A DNA stretch of 64,000 nucleotides, from contig CANFRV010000002.1 in the NCBI GenBank assembly GCA_947449575.1, positions 124,001-188,000 on the forward strand. The letters are read 5' to 3'. The notes beneath the pieces are model-generated. The model was not told the DNA's origin. It did not search any database and was given only the letters and a program-made list of their open reading frames with translations. The translations under genes were made by a program, and so were the position numbers. Of the stretch, positions 27,493 to 37,035 are shown piece after piece. Within the stretch, counting starts at the first letter, position 1; each line of letters starts with the position of its first letter. The stretch is from Flavobacteriales bacterium. Lineage in GTDB: Bacteria > Bacteroidota > Bacteroidia > Flavobacteriales_D > Crocinitomicaceae.

Positions 27493-28425
27493 TTATTGAC
27501 GATCAATTTTTGAAGCTAATAAATAGATCACTGCCATTCTAATAGCAACACCGTTTTCTACTTGTTGCAAAATGACAGATTGTTTTGAGTCGGCAACATC
27601 ACTTGTAATCTCAACTCCTCTATTGATTGGTCCGGGGTGCATCACTATGATTTCTTTAGAAAGTGAATCTAAAATCTCTTTGTTTAATCCAAATTGCATA
27701 GAGTATTCTCTCAGTGATGGAAAGTATTTTATTTCTTGTCTTTCAAGCTGAATACGAAGCATATTGGCAACGTCACACCATTCTAGTGCTGCTCGCAAAT
27801 TATGTTCAACTTTTACGCCTAATTCGTGAATATATTTCGGGATTAATGTGGTGGGTCCACAAACCATCACCTCAGCACCTAATTTTTGTAGGCAATAGAT
27901 GTTCGATAAGGCTACGCGAGAATGAAGAATGTCACCTATAATAACTACTTTTTTTCCTTCTACAGATCCTAATCTTTCGCGAATTGAAAAAGCATCTAAT
28001 AAAGCTTGAGTAGGATGTTCATGTGTTCCATCGCCTGCATTTACTACTTTTGCACCGATTCTTTCTGATAAAAATTTGGCTGCTCCTGGGTTTGGATGAC
28101 GCATTACAACCATGTCCACTTTCATGGCTAATATATTGTTGACTGTGTCAATTAATGTTTCTCCTTTTTTCACTGAACTACTAGAGGCGCTGAAATTAAT
28201 AACGTCTGCAGAAAGTCGTTTTTCAGCTAATTCAAATGACAATCTGGTTCTGGTAGAATTTTCAAAAAAGAGATTGGCGATCGTAATATCTCTTAAGGAA
28301 GGAACTTTTTTGATAGGTCTATTGATTACTTCTTTAAAACTATCAGCTGTTTTGAAAATTAATTCAATATCTTGACGTGTGAGGTCTTTTATTCCGGTGA
28401 GATGTTCTACGCTTAAATTATCCAT
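27493..28425 (-). CDS. pyrB: Aspartate carbamoyltransferase catalytic subunit
   Basis: 310 residues, forming carbamoyl-aspartate in pyrimidine synthesis. Carbamoyl-phosphate loop FFENSTRTRLSFELA, the KKGETLIDT loop, HPTQALLDAF and the late MHPGPINRGVEI all match ATCase. Start overlaps the pyrR stop by 8 bases. No pyrI regulatory subunit is next to it, so regulation is probably through PyrR and not through an allosteric chain. Confidence 0.95.
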   Translation of the reverse strand: MDNLSVEHLTGIKDLTRQDIELIFKTADSFKEVINRPIKKVPSLRDITIANLFFENSTRTRLSFELAEKRLSADVINFSASSSSVKKGETLIDTVNNILAMKVDMVVMRHPNPGAAKFLSERIGAKVVNAGDGTHEHPTQALLDAFSIRERLGSVEGKKVVIIGDILHSRVALSNIYCLQKLGAEVMVCGPTTLIPKYIHELGVKVEHNLRAALEWCDVANMLRIQLERQEIKYFPSLREYSMQFGLNKEILDSLSKEIIVMHPGPINRGVEITSDVADSKQSVILQQVENGVAIRMAVIYLLASKIDRQ

Positions 28426-28966
28426 TGTTTTCCGGTGTATACAAAACTATTTTATCTTCTCCTTCAATTTCTTTCCATTCCACAGAAACACGCTCTGACT
28501 GTAAAGTATCGATTGCTTTCCCAATATAATCCGCTTGGATAGGGAGATCTCTTTGAAATCTTCTATCAATTAAGGTAAGCAATTCAACTTTTTTAGGTCG
28601 ACCGAACGCGAGTAATGCATCTAATCCTGAGCGAATTGTTCTGCCAGTATATAAAACGTCATCCACAAGAACCACATTTTTATTTTCAATGACAAAATCA
28701 ATATTCGTCGTGCTAGGGATAATTGACTTTTCTCTCCGTCTGAAATCATCTCTGTAAAACGTAATATCTAAATTTCCGCAGAGGATTTCCTTTTTTAATA
28801 TAGTTTCTAATTGAGTTTTTAAACGTGCTACAACGTTAATACCTCTCGGCTGCAAACCTATCAGTACCGTATTAGAAAAATCAGTGTGAGTTTCGATGAG
28901 TTCATAGCAAAGTCGATTTAGTGTCAACTCAAAATGTCTTGTATTAAGAATAATTTGCTTTTCCAT
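28418..28966 (-). CDS. pyrR: PyrR-type uracil phosphoribosyltransferase/regulator
   Basis: 182 residues, type I phosphoribosyltransferase fold with the PRPP loop VVLVDDVLYTGRTIRSGLDAL and the GLQPRG segment near the N-terminus. PyrR proteins bind pyr mRNA or act as minor UPRT; next to pyrB it is likely the pyrimidine regulator. A TATATTTG box at 28972-28979 lies only six bases from the ATG, so the mRNA would have almost no leader and no room for a PyrR attenuator upstream of pyrR itself. Confidence 0.92.
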   Translation of the reverse strand: MEKQIILNTRHFELTLNRLCYELIETHTDFSNTVLIGLQPRGINVVARLKTQLETILKKEILCGNLDITFYRDDFRRREKSIIPSTTNIDFVIENKNVVLVDDVLYTGRTIRSGLDALLAFGRPKKVELLTLIDRRFQRDLPIQADYIGKAIDTLQSERVSVEWKEIEGEDKIVLYTPENNG

Positions 28967-29050
28967 CGATACAAATATAAGAAGAATTCAATTTGGGTGA
29001 AAGGGTTAAGTAAAAAATAAAAAATTATTATTTTTTCACTGATTGTTTTA

Positions 29051-30238
29051 TTAATTCCCCGAAATTTTTAAAACCTTCTGTATAACGCCTTCCACAATAG
29101 AATCTGGGCAAGAGGCTCCAGAAGTAATTATAATTGTGGTCACGTCCTCATTTTTTGGTAAAAAGGAATCTAAAGCTAGCACAGTTTTTGAATGAATGTC
29201 AAACGAAGAAATTGTATCTTCATCTTTTATACTCGCCTCTGATTGAATGAAAAAAGTAGTAAATTTTTGCTCCAATAATTCAACTAAATGTGTGGTGTTT
29301 GAACTGTTATAGCCGCCTACTACAATTGCTAAATCGGCCGTTTCTTCTAGTAAACCAAGGGTTGCAGATTGATTGTCATTGGTTGCGTAACATAAGGTGT
29401 CGCGTGTATCTGCGATATGGTCGGTGAGTGATTCTTCTCCATATTTTTCACTCATTACAGTTCTTAAATATTCTGCAATCTCTTGTGTTTCTGAGGCTAA
29501 CATGGTGGTTTGATTGATGACCCCGATTTTTTTCAAATCCATATCAGGATTAAAATTTTCTGAATGTTTTCCTTTGAATTGTACATAAAAGTCAGCGGAG
29601 GAGCTTTCTCCTAAAATCACTTTTGCTAATAATTTTGCCTCGTTAAGATCTTTAATTACAATCGCGTGTGCATTTTGGTTACTGCGAGAAAAGGTTGCTC
29701 TTGTTTCTTCGTGACTATGTTTTCCATGAATGACAATGGTGTGATTTTTCGACCCTAACGTTTCTGAACGATTCCACACTTTTTCTACAAAGGGGCACGT
29801 TGTATTGTATTTCGCAACATTTACTCCAATATCGGTCAGTTTTTTTTCAATTTCGACCGTTGTTCCAAATGCTGGAATTATCACTATATCATCTGATTTT
29901 ATATCCTCCCAAGGAATGAGTTGCTTACCAGAAGTGTCTTGAATAAAGGTAATATCATGACTCAATAAATCGGCATTAACATCAGGGTTATGAATCATTT
30001 GACTTAATAAAAAGATACGTTTGGTGGGGTTTTCATGAATTGCCTTGTAGGAAATTTCAATCGCATTTTCAACACCATAACAAAACCCAAAATGACGCGC
30101 AATTAGAAAACGTATTTTACCAAAGTCAAGCAGAGTAGGGGTGAAATCCTTTTTTCTAGGATCTTCTAATTTTCTTTGCGCTTTAACTTTACTGATAATA
30201 GAAGAACGATAAAAGTCAGGAATTTCAAATTTTTTCAT
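29051..30238 (-). CDS. ispH: 4-hydroxy-3-methylbut-2-enyl diphosphate reductase
   Basis: 395 residues, longer than the E. coli protein but normal for Bacteroidota. Last step of the MEP isoprenoid pathway, yielding IPP and DMAPP with a [4Fe-4S] cluster. The three cluster cysteines are visible in HFGFCYGVENAIE, NTTCPFVEKVWN and SGASCPDSIVEGVI. It stands alone between pyrR and a divergent membrane protein gene. Confidence 0.94.
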   Translation of the reverse strand: MKKFEIPDFYRSSIISKVKAQRKLEDPRKKDFTPTLLDFGKIRFLIARHFGFCYGVENAIEISYKAIHENPTKRIFLLSQMIHNPDVNADLLSHDITFIQDTSGKQLIPWEDIKSDDIVIIPAFGTTVEIEKKLTDIGVNVAKYNTTCPFVEKVWNRSETLGSKNHTIVIHGKHSHEETRATFSRSNQNAHAIVIKDLNEAKLLAKVILGESSSADFYVQFKGKHSENFNPDMDLKKIGVINQTTMLASETQEIAEYLRTVMSEKYGEESLTDHIADTRDTLCYATNDNQSATLGLLEETADLAIVVGGYNSSNTTHLVELLEQKFTTFFIQSEASIKDEDTISSFDIHSKTVLALDSFLPKNEDVTTIIITSGASCPDSIVEGVIQKVLKISGN

Positions 30239-30405
30239 GTTCTATGTTTTTCTACTTTTATAAAATTCGGTTTTTATTTTCCTGAAATACTTCTTATCTA
30301 GAAATAGTCCACTGATAATTATGCAAAAATACAAATACTGTTCAAAATATTTTAATTTTACAGTTGAATAGATTAAGCTTTTTTGTTAAAATAGTTTACA
30401 AGCGC

Positions 30406-31917
30406 ATGAGATTCGTAAAAATGAATACATATAAGATTGGATTTATTCTACTGCTCCTTTGTTTGTTCTTTTTTTTTAATTTTCAAGAATACTTTTTTCT
30501 GCACCCGCAGGGTGTGCATTTTATTAGACAAACGGATAGTCTATCTTTTGTGTCCAATTATTACCATTACGGCTTCGATTTTTTTCACCCTTCCTTATTT
30601 AATTTAATGAGTGTTGATGGAAGGGGAGCATGCGAATTTCCCTTGGTGTATTATTTTGTTTCATTGCTGTATTGTGTTTTTGGAGAAAAGGACTTTTTAC
30701 TGAAGTTCGTCCATTTAATCATCTTTTTTATCGGGATTTTTCACCTTTTTAATCTAATTTTCCTCCTAGTGAAAGATTATTTTTATGCTTTTGTGATTCC
30801 ACTTTTTCTTTTTTCTTCTGTTTCACTAGTGTATTATTCATTTAATTTTCTTCCGGATATTGCTGCGTTGGGACTGTCTTTTTCTGGATGGTATTACTAT
30901 TTTAAATATAGAGAAAAAGAAGAATTGAGCATTTTGAAGATTAGTTTTTTGTTTTTCACTCTTAGTTCATTACTAAAAGTCACGTATTTGATTAATCCTC
31001 TGGCTATTATTGGTTTATTTTTAGTTGAATTATTTATTTTCAAGCGCACAGATGAAAAGTTCCTTCTTCATAAAAAGAAAATAATAGTGACATTTTTTCT
31101 CTCTTTGGTGGGTGTTTTACTATGGAATATATATGTCAAGTATTATAATTCATTGTACAATTCAAGTTATTTTACAACAAGTCCAATACCTTTTTGGAGC
31201 GCAGATAAAAAAACTTCCTCTCTTGTAATGGAAGGTATTTTTTCAGAATGGTATAAAAAATATTTAGCCCAGTCCTCATTTCATTTTTTAGCGCTTGTTT
31301 TTATTTTTATCATTCTATCATTCAGGAAACTAAATAAACAAATAACCGTACTTTTTTTGTTTTTAATGTTCGGAAGTATTTGCTATTTTTTATTGTTTTT
31401 CGTTCAATTTAGGTTTCATGATTATTATTTTTTATTGTTTTCTCCCGTCCTTATTTTTCTCTTAATTCTTGGAGTTCAGAATGTTCAAAGCTTGAAGTTG
31501 AAAATAGTGTATCAAATCATTTTAAAAGTTTTTTTGTTACTTATTGTGATTGCTGGAATGAATTATTCCCGAATAAAAGTGGGAGAAAGATATCAGAATG
31601 GAAATGATGTGCATTCCAAAGTAGGTTTTATTCTGAAGAAAAATGGCCTATTAATTTCCAAGTTGAAAATTCCTGCTGATTCAAAAGTGATTATCGTGCC
31701 TGATTTAAGTATTAATGGAGGACTCTATTTTTTAAAACTAAAAGGATGGAATATTAATTCCAAGAAGGATTTGACGGAGGAAAAGATCCGAGATTTAAAA
31801 GAAAAAGGGGCTGATTTTATGTTTGTTGTCGACAAAGACAGTACACTTTTGAATATTGGGAAAAAATTTGGAACGCCTATTTTAAAAAACGATGACCTAA
31901 CGATTTATAAATTTTAA
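30406..31917 (+). CDS. GT39-like membrane glycosyltransferase candidate
   Basis: About 503 residues with ten or more predicted membrane helices and a small soluble C-terminal domain. The first periplasmic loop reads HPQGVHFIRQTDSLSFVSNYY, matching the H/Q...RQxD loop of GT-C family 39/83 enzymes where the Asp is catalytic. It may add a sugar from a polyprenyl-phosphate donor to a lipid or glycan. ATG 30406 or 30421 are both possible starts; a TTG at 30364 would be longer and is less likely. Confidence 0.65.
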   Translation: MRFVKMNTYKIGFILLLLCLFFFFNFQEYFFLHPQGVHFIRQTDSLSFVSNYYHYGFDFFHPSLFNLMSVDGRGACEFPLVYYFVSLLYCVFGEKDFLLKFVHLIIFFIGIFHLFNLIFLLVKDYFYAFVIPLFLFSSVSLVYYSFNFLPDIAALGLSFSGWYYYFKYREKEELSILKISFLFFTLSSLLKVTYLINPLAIIGLFLVELFIFKRTDEKFLLHKKKIIVTFFLSLVGVLLWNIYVKYYNSLYNSSYFTTSPIPFWSADKKTSSLVMEGIFSEWYKKYLAQSSFHFLALVFIFIILSFRKLNKQITVLFLFLMFGSICYFLLFFVQFRFHDYYFLLFSPVLIFLLILGVQNVQSLKLKIVYQIILKVFLLLIVIAGMNYSRIKVGERYQNGNDVHSKVGFILKKNGLLISKLKIPADSKVIIVPDLSINGGLYFLKLKGWNINSKKDLTEEKIRDLKEKGADFMFVVDKDSTLLNIGKKFGTPILKNDDLTIYKF

Positions 31918-31940
31918 TTTCACTATTCAGTTCTTTCGTT

Positions 31941-31948
31941 TAACTTTG
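31941..31948 (+). promoter_or_regulatory. -7 box for the lipoprotein gene
   Basis: TAACTTTG, exact TAnnTTTG. The ATG at 31954 would sit at the predicted transcription start, so the second ATG at 31963 is favoured. Confidence 0.5.
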
Positions 31949-31962
31949 GTGTAATGTTTTTT

Positions 31963-32607
31963 ATGAAGTATATTTTTAGCGCTTTTCTTGGATTTTTTTT
32001 CTTGTTTTCCTGTGCTTATAAGCCAGATGAAAAAGTGCTTAAATTAGAAGATCTGACACCTTCTTCAGAACGATATAAGGAAACTGATAGTGCTAAAAAT
32101 AGGCTAAATCAAACCACCTCTTTTATGGATTCTATACCCGCTTCTTACAAAGAAGTTTTCGACTTTTTGAAATGGGACCATGATAGCGTTCACCTTTATT
32201 CTACTGATTTATTTGCAGATCGGTTTAAAGCAAATTCAAAATATAAGTTTTATTGGAAAAATGGACTTGATTCAGTAGTTTTCATGGATTGGGTGTTCAA
32301 GGATTCTCTTCACACCTCAACCGCATTTTATAATTTATTAGATTGTTTTGGTCCGTCGTGTAAAACCATAAAAGTGGGAGAAAAAGTGAGTTTTCAAAAG
32401 CAAAATTTATTACTTTTAGTGAATGATCAACATCTTCTTATTATTGATTCTGAAAAAAAAATAAATCAAGAACTATGGCTGAAAGTGCTTAAAGAGCAAG
32501 ATTTTGGAAAAAATTGGAAGTATGTTGTGGCACAACCGAAGAAAGGGAAGGCAAAATGGATGATGATTAAAGATGATATTTTAACAGAGGTTTTACAAAA
32601 AATATAA
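31963..32607 (+). CDS. Predicted lipoprotein of unknown function
   Basis: About 214 residues. The N-terminus MKYIFSAFLGFFFLFSCAYK is a lipoprotein signal peptide with lipobox LFSC, so the mature protein would be lipid-anchored at Cys17, followed by charged, soluble sequence. No domain was recognised. It precedes by four bases a small acidic protein gene on the same strand, which it may be translated with. Confidence 0.7.
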   Translation: MKYIFSAFLGFFFLFSCAYKPDEKVLKLEDLTPSSERYKETDSAKNRLNQTTSFMDSIPASYKEVFDFLKWDHDSVHLYSTDLFADRFKANSKYKFYWKNGLDSVVFMDWVFKDSLHTSTAFYNLLDCFGPSCKTIKVGEKVSFQKQNLLLLVNDQHLLIIDSEKKINQELWLKVLKEQDFGKNWKYVVAQPKKGKAKWMMIKDDILTEVLQKI

Positions 32608-32611
32608 TTTT

Positions 32612-32944
32612 ATGAACTTATTAAATAGAGGTTTTTTAGCGGTAACACCTAAGCAGAGCTTTTGGAATTGGGCCAATACAATAGATACTGAATTGCAATT
32701 TTCTGTGGAAGATGACATCGAGCCGACAACTTATTTAATAACAGAAGATTTTTTTGATATCGAGCCAATTATTGAGCAACATTTCAAGAAAATTTTTAAA
32801 AATGAACTTTTTGCAATAACTGAAGATGAAAATTCTTGGCCAACGGAAAGAAATATGAATGTTTTTCTTGAATGGTTTGATATAAAAGTTGGATCAATGG
32901 TTTTTGACCTAGAAAAGAGTAATATCTTGTCTGAAAAGATTTAG
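32612..32944 (+). CDS. Small acidic protein of unknown function
   Basis: 110 residues, rich in Glu, Asp, Trp and Phe (KQSFWNWANTI, ENSWPTERNMNVFLEWFD). No signal peptide, membrane helix or known domain. Starts four bases after the lipoprotein gene, so probably its co-transcribed partner. It looks like the VOC-free cytosolic small proteins common in Bacteroidota, but I cannot assign a family. Confidence 0.65.
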   Translation: MNLLNRGFLAVTPKQSFWNWANTIDTELQFSVEDDIEPTTYLITEDFFDIEPIIEQHFKKIFKNELFAITEDENSWPTERNMNVFLEWFDIKVGSMVFDLEKSNILSEKI

Positions 32945-32953
32945 AAAGTTATT

Positions 32954-33403
32954 TCAGCATTTATCAATAAGACGAGAGTTATAGAATTCAATATTGTCTG
33001 ATACATCTTGTAAAACCCAATCTGGCGACTCAAAAGTTTCTTCTTCGGATGATAACTCAATTTCAGCAATAATCAGACCTTCTAATTTCCCTTGAAAAAC
33101 GTCAACTTCCCATAGGTGTCTGCCACATGGAATCGAATATCGATATTTTATGAGCGTTTTATCTACTAATGTTTGGATCATTTGCTGAGCGTCCTCCAGA
33201 GGGATTTCATATTCAAACTCTGATCGACTTATGCCAATTGTTTTTCCTTTGACGGTGAGAAATCCTTTGTCATCTTTTATTCGAACTCGAACGGTGCAAG
33301 CGGCATTTTTGGACAAGTAACTTTGCGCAATTAATTGAGGTTCTGGCTTAGAAGCTAAATCCCATTTTATATAATCCACTGTGAATTTTCGTTCGATTTC
33401 CAT
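32954..33403 (-). CDS. CYTH-domain protein (triphosphate tunnel enzyme)
   Basis: 149 residues opening with the diagnostic ExExK motif (MEIERKFTV), with basic residues on later strands (TVRVRIKDDKGFLTVKG, SEFEYEIP) and IAEIELSSEEE. CYTH enzymes act on triphosphates such as tripolyphosphate or thiamine triphosphate, or as class IV adenylate cyclases; the short single domain fits a bacterial triphosphatase. Convergent with the preceding small gene. Confidence 0.88.
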   Translation of the reverse strand: MEIERKFTVDYIKWDLASKPEPQLIAQSYLSKNAACTVRVRIKDDKGFLTVKGKTIGISRSEFEYEIPLEDAQQMIQTLVDKTLIKYRYSIPCGRHLWEVDVFQGKLEGLIIAEIELSSEEETFESPDWVLQDVSDNIEFYNSRLIDKC

Positions 33404-33583
33404 TAAAAGATGATTTTTAGTATGCTATTAGTACACGTGTGTTTTGTAAAATTATAATTTAATCGTCAGTATTTGATATAAATAACTTCTATTTCTTTTA
33501 CTTTTACGTGCAGGAAATATCAAAAAAAGAAAGATACCTGTATAGCGAGCGACATATTTACAGATGAAAAAAGCGTAATCCAT

Positions 33584-34570
33584 ATGAATATTTTTCTAAC
33601 ATTTGATTATGAATTGTTTTTCGGTGAAACTACTGGATCAGTCGAAGGTTGTATGATAGATCCAACGAATAATCTTCTTGCTATTTCAAAAAAGTATTCG
33701 ATTCCAATGACTTTTTTCGTTGATGTAGGCTATTTAATTCGTTTAGAAGCAGAATCTGTAAAGCACTTGAAACTAAAGTCTGACTTATCAAAGGTTAAAA
33801 TCCAAATTCAGGACATGATTGAAAATGGCTGTGATGTGCAGCTTCATATTCATCCGCACTGGGAACGAGCATATTATACCGGTGAAAAATGGGTGATTGA
33901 CATGAATGGTTGTTATAAATTGGATGATTTTCACCAGGATGAAGTGGAAGATATTGTGACGCGATACAAAGCTTATTTAGACAATTTAACGGGAAAAGTT
34001 TCTCACACTTTTAGAGCTGGCGGTTGGTGCATTCAGCCATTTGACCGTTTAAGGAGTCTGTTTAAAAAAGTGGGAATTAAATATGATACAAGTGTTTTTC
34101 CTGGCGGACATTTTGAATCGAAACATTATTTTTTTGATTTTAGAAAAGCTCCTTTTAAGGCAAATTATCGGTTTGAAGAGGACGTTTGCGTTGAAAATGT
34201 AGACGGTTTTTTTCATGAATATCCAATTTCATCGCTTAAATATTCGCCATTATTTTACTGGCGTCTATATATTCTAGGAAGAATGTTTCCCCGTTCTCAC
34301 AAAATGGTGGGTGATGGAATTTTTCTCTCACAACCAGGCAGAAAAAAGTCAGTTTTGACTAATTTTACATGGAATCATGTGAGCACGGACGGCTATTATT
34401 CATCTAAATTAGAAACCAGTTTACGCTCTTTTCAGTTGAAGAATTTTACTGATATGGTTACGATTGGACATCCTAAGAGTAATACCAACTATTCTATTTC
34501 TGTTTTGGAATCTTTTGTAAGAAAGAATCATAAAACACATACTTTTACGTCGTTCAAAGATCTAGAATAA
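33584..34570 (+). CDS. Polysaccharide deacetylase-like protein
   Basis: 328 residues with a NodB-like arrangement: TFDYELFFG at the start (catalytic Asp region), QLHIHPHWE (metal-binding His pair) near residue 88, and FRAGGWCIQPF in the middle. Members remove acyl groups from polysaccharides or act on surface glycans. No signal peptide, so probably cytosolic, as in WalW-like proteins of glycan loci. It lies upstream of a PglF/CapD-type dehydratase, consistent with surface-polysaccharide metabolism. Confidence 0.75.
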   Translation: MNIFLTFDYELFFGETTGSVEGCMIDPTNNLLAISKKYSIPMTFFVDVGYLIRLEAESVKHLKLKSDLSKVKIQIQDMIENGCDVQLHIHPHWERAYYTGEKWVIDMNGCYKLDDFHQDEVEDIVTRYKAYLDNLTGKVSHTFRAGGWCIQPFDRLRSLFKKVGIKYDTSVFPGGHFESKHYFFDFRKAPFKANYRFEEDVCVENVDGFFHEYPISSLKYSPLFYWRLYILGRMFPRSHKMVGDGIFLSQPGRKKSVLTNFTWNHVSTDGYYSSKLETSLRSFQLKNFTDMVTIGHPKSNTNYSISVLESFVRKNHKTHTFTSFKDLE

Positions 34571-34607
34571 TAGGTAGTGGATTAGAATTTCATTTAAATA
34601 AAGTATG

Positions 34608-34615
34608 TATATTTG
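34608..34615 (+). promoter_or_regulatory. -7 box very close to the dehydratase start
   Basis: TATATTTG ends four bases before ATG 34619, implying a nearly leaderless transcript. It argues against the TTG at 34613 as start. Confidence 0.45.
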
Positions 34616-34618
34616 CTT

Positions 34619-36499
34619 ATGAATTTACCAAAAACTAACATTCCTCGCTGGATGATTATCTTGATTGATTTGTTTTTGTCAATCATAGGGTTGTTTTTTG
34701 CGTACCTAATCCGTTTTGACTTAAAAGCTGAGGCAATTTTAATCGAACAAGAATTAGATATTCTATCCAAATCAATCCTTGTATTTATACTCGTTAAATT
34801 CATTGTTTTCTTTCAATTTAAAATTCATCGAGGCCTAGTTCGACATACCTCAACCGAAGATCTTAGAAGAATATTTTTTGCTTCATTTATTTCATCTGTT
34901 GCGTTTGTAGTTTTAGGAATAGTGCGATTTAACTTTTGGGATGGCTATTATTTATTTCCAATGTCTGTCCTTTTGATTGAATTTCTAGCTTCTTTCGTTT
35001 TTATGATTGGTTTTAGGTTTGCTGTTAAATTAGTATACTTGGAAGCTCTAAAACCAAAAGATTCTCGTGAACGTGTTCTAATATATGGCGCAGGAGTTTC
35101 TGGCCTAATAACCAAAAGAACGATAGAAAAAGACACAACTATTTCGTATGATATTATTGGATTTATTGATGATAATAAAAAAATGGATAAATCTCGATTA
35201 CAAGGGGTTACCATTTTTCATTCTTCGAAATTAGATGAAATAATAAAAGAACAAAGTGTTTCACAATTGATTATTGCTATTCAAAATCCCAATGAAGAAA
35301 ACAGAAAAAACATCGTTGAAATTTGTCTGCAAAATAATGTTTTAGTGCATAAAGTTCCAAATCCTGAAAGTTGGATCAATGGTGAATTCTCAACGAAGCA
35401 AATTGGGAAAATTAAAATAGAAGATTTACTTGGAAGGAAATCGATTGTGTTAGATGCTACAAAAATTTCAAATGAACTAAAAGGAAAAGTGATTTTAGTC
35501 ACGGGTGCTGCTGGTTCAATTGGTAGCGGAATGGTGATGCAAATCGCAAAGTATGAGCCATCACTTTTAATCTTATTAGATCAAGCAGAGTCTCCTTTGT
35601 ATGACTTACAAAATGAATTGAACCGATTATTTTCAAACTTTTCCTATGAAATTGTGATTGGTGATATTAGGAACAAAGAGCGCATGGAGAAATTATTTGA
35701 ACATTTTAATCCTCAATATGTATTTCACGCAGCAGCCTATAAACATGTGCCTTTAATGGAAGATAATCCTTCTGAAGCGATATTTACAAATGTGAAAGGA
35801 ACCAAAAATTTAGTGGATTTATCAAATAAATTCAACGTAGAGAAATTTGTGATGATTTCAACGGATAAAGCAGTTAATCCCACCAATGTGATGGGAGCTT
35901 CTAAAAGAATCGCTGAGATTTATGCACAAGCTTCTAGTTTACATTCATCAACGAAATTTATAACTACTCGTTTTGGAAATGTGTTAGGTTCTAACGGTTC
36001 TGTAATTCCATTGTTTCAAAAACAAATCGAAAATGGCGGTCCTATCACCTTGACAGATGAAAGAATTACGCGTTTTTTCATGACGATTCCAGAAGCTTGT
36101 CAGCTCGTCCTTGAAGCGGGTTCCATGGGGGAGGGTGGAGAAATATTTGTTTTTGACATGGGTGAATCGGTAAAAATTATCGATTTAGCTAAAAAAATGA
36201 TTCAACTAAGCGGATTAGAAATCGGGAAAGATATTGAAATCAAAATAACAGGTTTAAGGCCTGGAGAGAAATTATATGAAGAACTTTTAGCCGCTGAGGA
36301 AAATACGTTACCAACCCATCATCCGCAAATTCTTAAGGCAAAAGTGAGAGTAGAAGAAACTAAAACCATACTTTTGATAGATGACTTGATTGGACTATTT
36401 GAAGGGCAACACAATGAAAATATTGTCTCCAAAATGAAAGAAATTGTGCCAGAATATATTAGTAATAATTCAGCTTTTGAATTACTAGATAAAAAATAA
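34619..36499 (+). CDS. CapD/PglF-like nucleotide-sugar 4,6-dehydratase, membrane-bound
   Basis: About 626 residues: four membrane helices in the first 140, a Rossmann-like CoA-binding type region (LIYGAGVSGLITKR), then an extended SDR dehydratase domain with NAD-binding VTGAAGSIGSGMV near residue 295, a FHAAAYKHVPLME segment and STDKAVNPTNVMGASKR. It would convert UDP-GlcNAc or similar into a 4-keto-6-deoxy sugar for surface glycans. The usual catalytic Tyr of SDRs is replaced by Met in the MGASKR element, a known feature of this family. Confidence 0.9.
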   Translation: MNLPKTNIPRWMIILIDLFLSIIGLFFAYLIRFDLKAEAILIEQELDILSKSILVFILVKFIVFFQFKIHRGLVRHTSTEDLRRIFFASFISSVAFVVLGIVRFNFWDGYYLFPMSVLLIEFLASFVFMIGFRFAVKLVYLEALKPKDSRERVLIYGAGVSGLITKRTIEKDTTISYDIIGFIDDNKKMDKSRLQGVTIFHSSKLDEIIKEQSVSQLIIAIQNPNEENRKNIVEICLQNNVLVHKVPNPESWINGEFSTKQIGKIKIEDLLGRKSIVLDATKISNELKGKVILVTGAAGSIGSGMVMQIAKYEPSLLILLDQAESPLYDLQNELNRLFSNFSYEIVIGDIRNKERMEKLFEHFNPQYVFHAAAYKHVPLMEDNPSEAIFTNVKGTKNLVDLSNKFNVEKFVMISTDKAVNPTNVMGASKRIAEIYAQASSLHSSTKFITTRFGNVLGSNGSVIPLFQKQIENGGPITLTDERITRFFMTIPEACQLVLEAGSMGEGGEIFVFDMGESVKIIDLAKKMIQLSGLEIGKDIEIKITGLRPGEKLYEELLAAEENTLPTHHPQILKAKVRVEETKTILLIDDLIGLFEGQHNENIVSKMKEIVPEYISNNSAFELLDKK

Positions 36500-36532
36500 G
36501 GATTTCAATTAATTTAGAATTTGTAAAAACAG

Positions 36533-36931
36533 ATGGAGCAGCCTATAAAAATTCAAGTTCGATTTTCCGATTTAGATACACTGGGTCATGTTAATAATGC
36601 TGTTTATTTAAGTTATTTTGAAATGGCAAGAATCGCATATTTTACTCCATTATTAGGAGAGAATTGGGATTGGAAAAAGTTTGGGATAATTTTAAGAAAA
36701 AATGAAGTAGAGTATTTTTCTCCCGTTTTATTGCATCAAATACCAGAAATCACGATTTTTACCATGGAAATTAGAACAAAAAGTTTTACTTTAGGATATG
36801 AATTAAGAGTAAATGGTGAAGTTTATACAACAGGATCTTCTGTTTTAGTAGGATACGATTCTGTTACTGAAAAGACGATCGAAATTCCAGAAAAAATGAA
36901 GATTGTCTTGGAGTCTTTAAAAAGGGAATAA
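36533..36931 (+). CDS. Acyl-CoA thioesterase, hotdog fold
   Basis: 132 residues. VRFSDLDTLGHVNNAVYLSYFEMAR is the 4-hydroxybenzoyl-CoA thioesterase/YbgC active-site segment containing the catalytic Asp and the HVNN turn. It hydrolyses acyl-CoA thioesters; the substrate is unknown. It is 33 bases after the dehydratase gene. A second, only distantly similar member is at 48567. Confidence 0.87.
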   Translation: MEQPIKIQVRFSDLDTLGHVNNAVYLSYFEMARIAYFTPLLGENWDWKKFGIILRKNEVEYFSPVLLHQIPEITIFTMEIRTKSFTLGYELRVNGEVYTTGSSVLVGYDSVTEKTIEIPEKMKIVLESLKRE

Positions 36932-37035
36932 ATTTTGGTATGTTGGTCAATATTTATAAAAGAGAGGTATTACAAGCACATTTGCGAGTAAAAAGTGAAG
37001 CTAAACATAAATGAAAATAAAAAGGGATATTAGAT

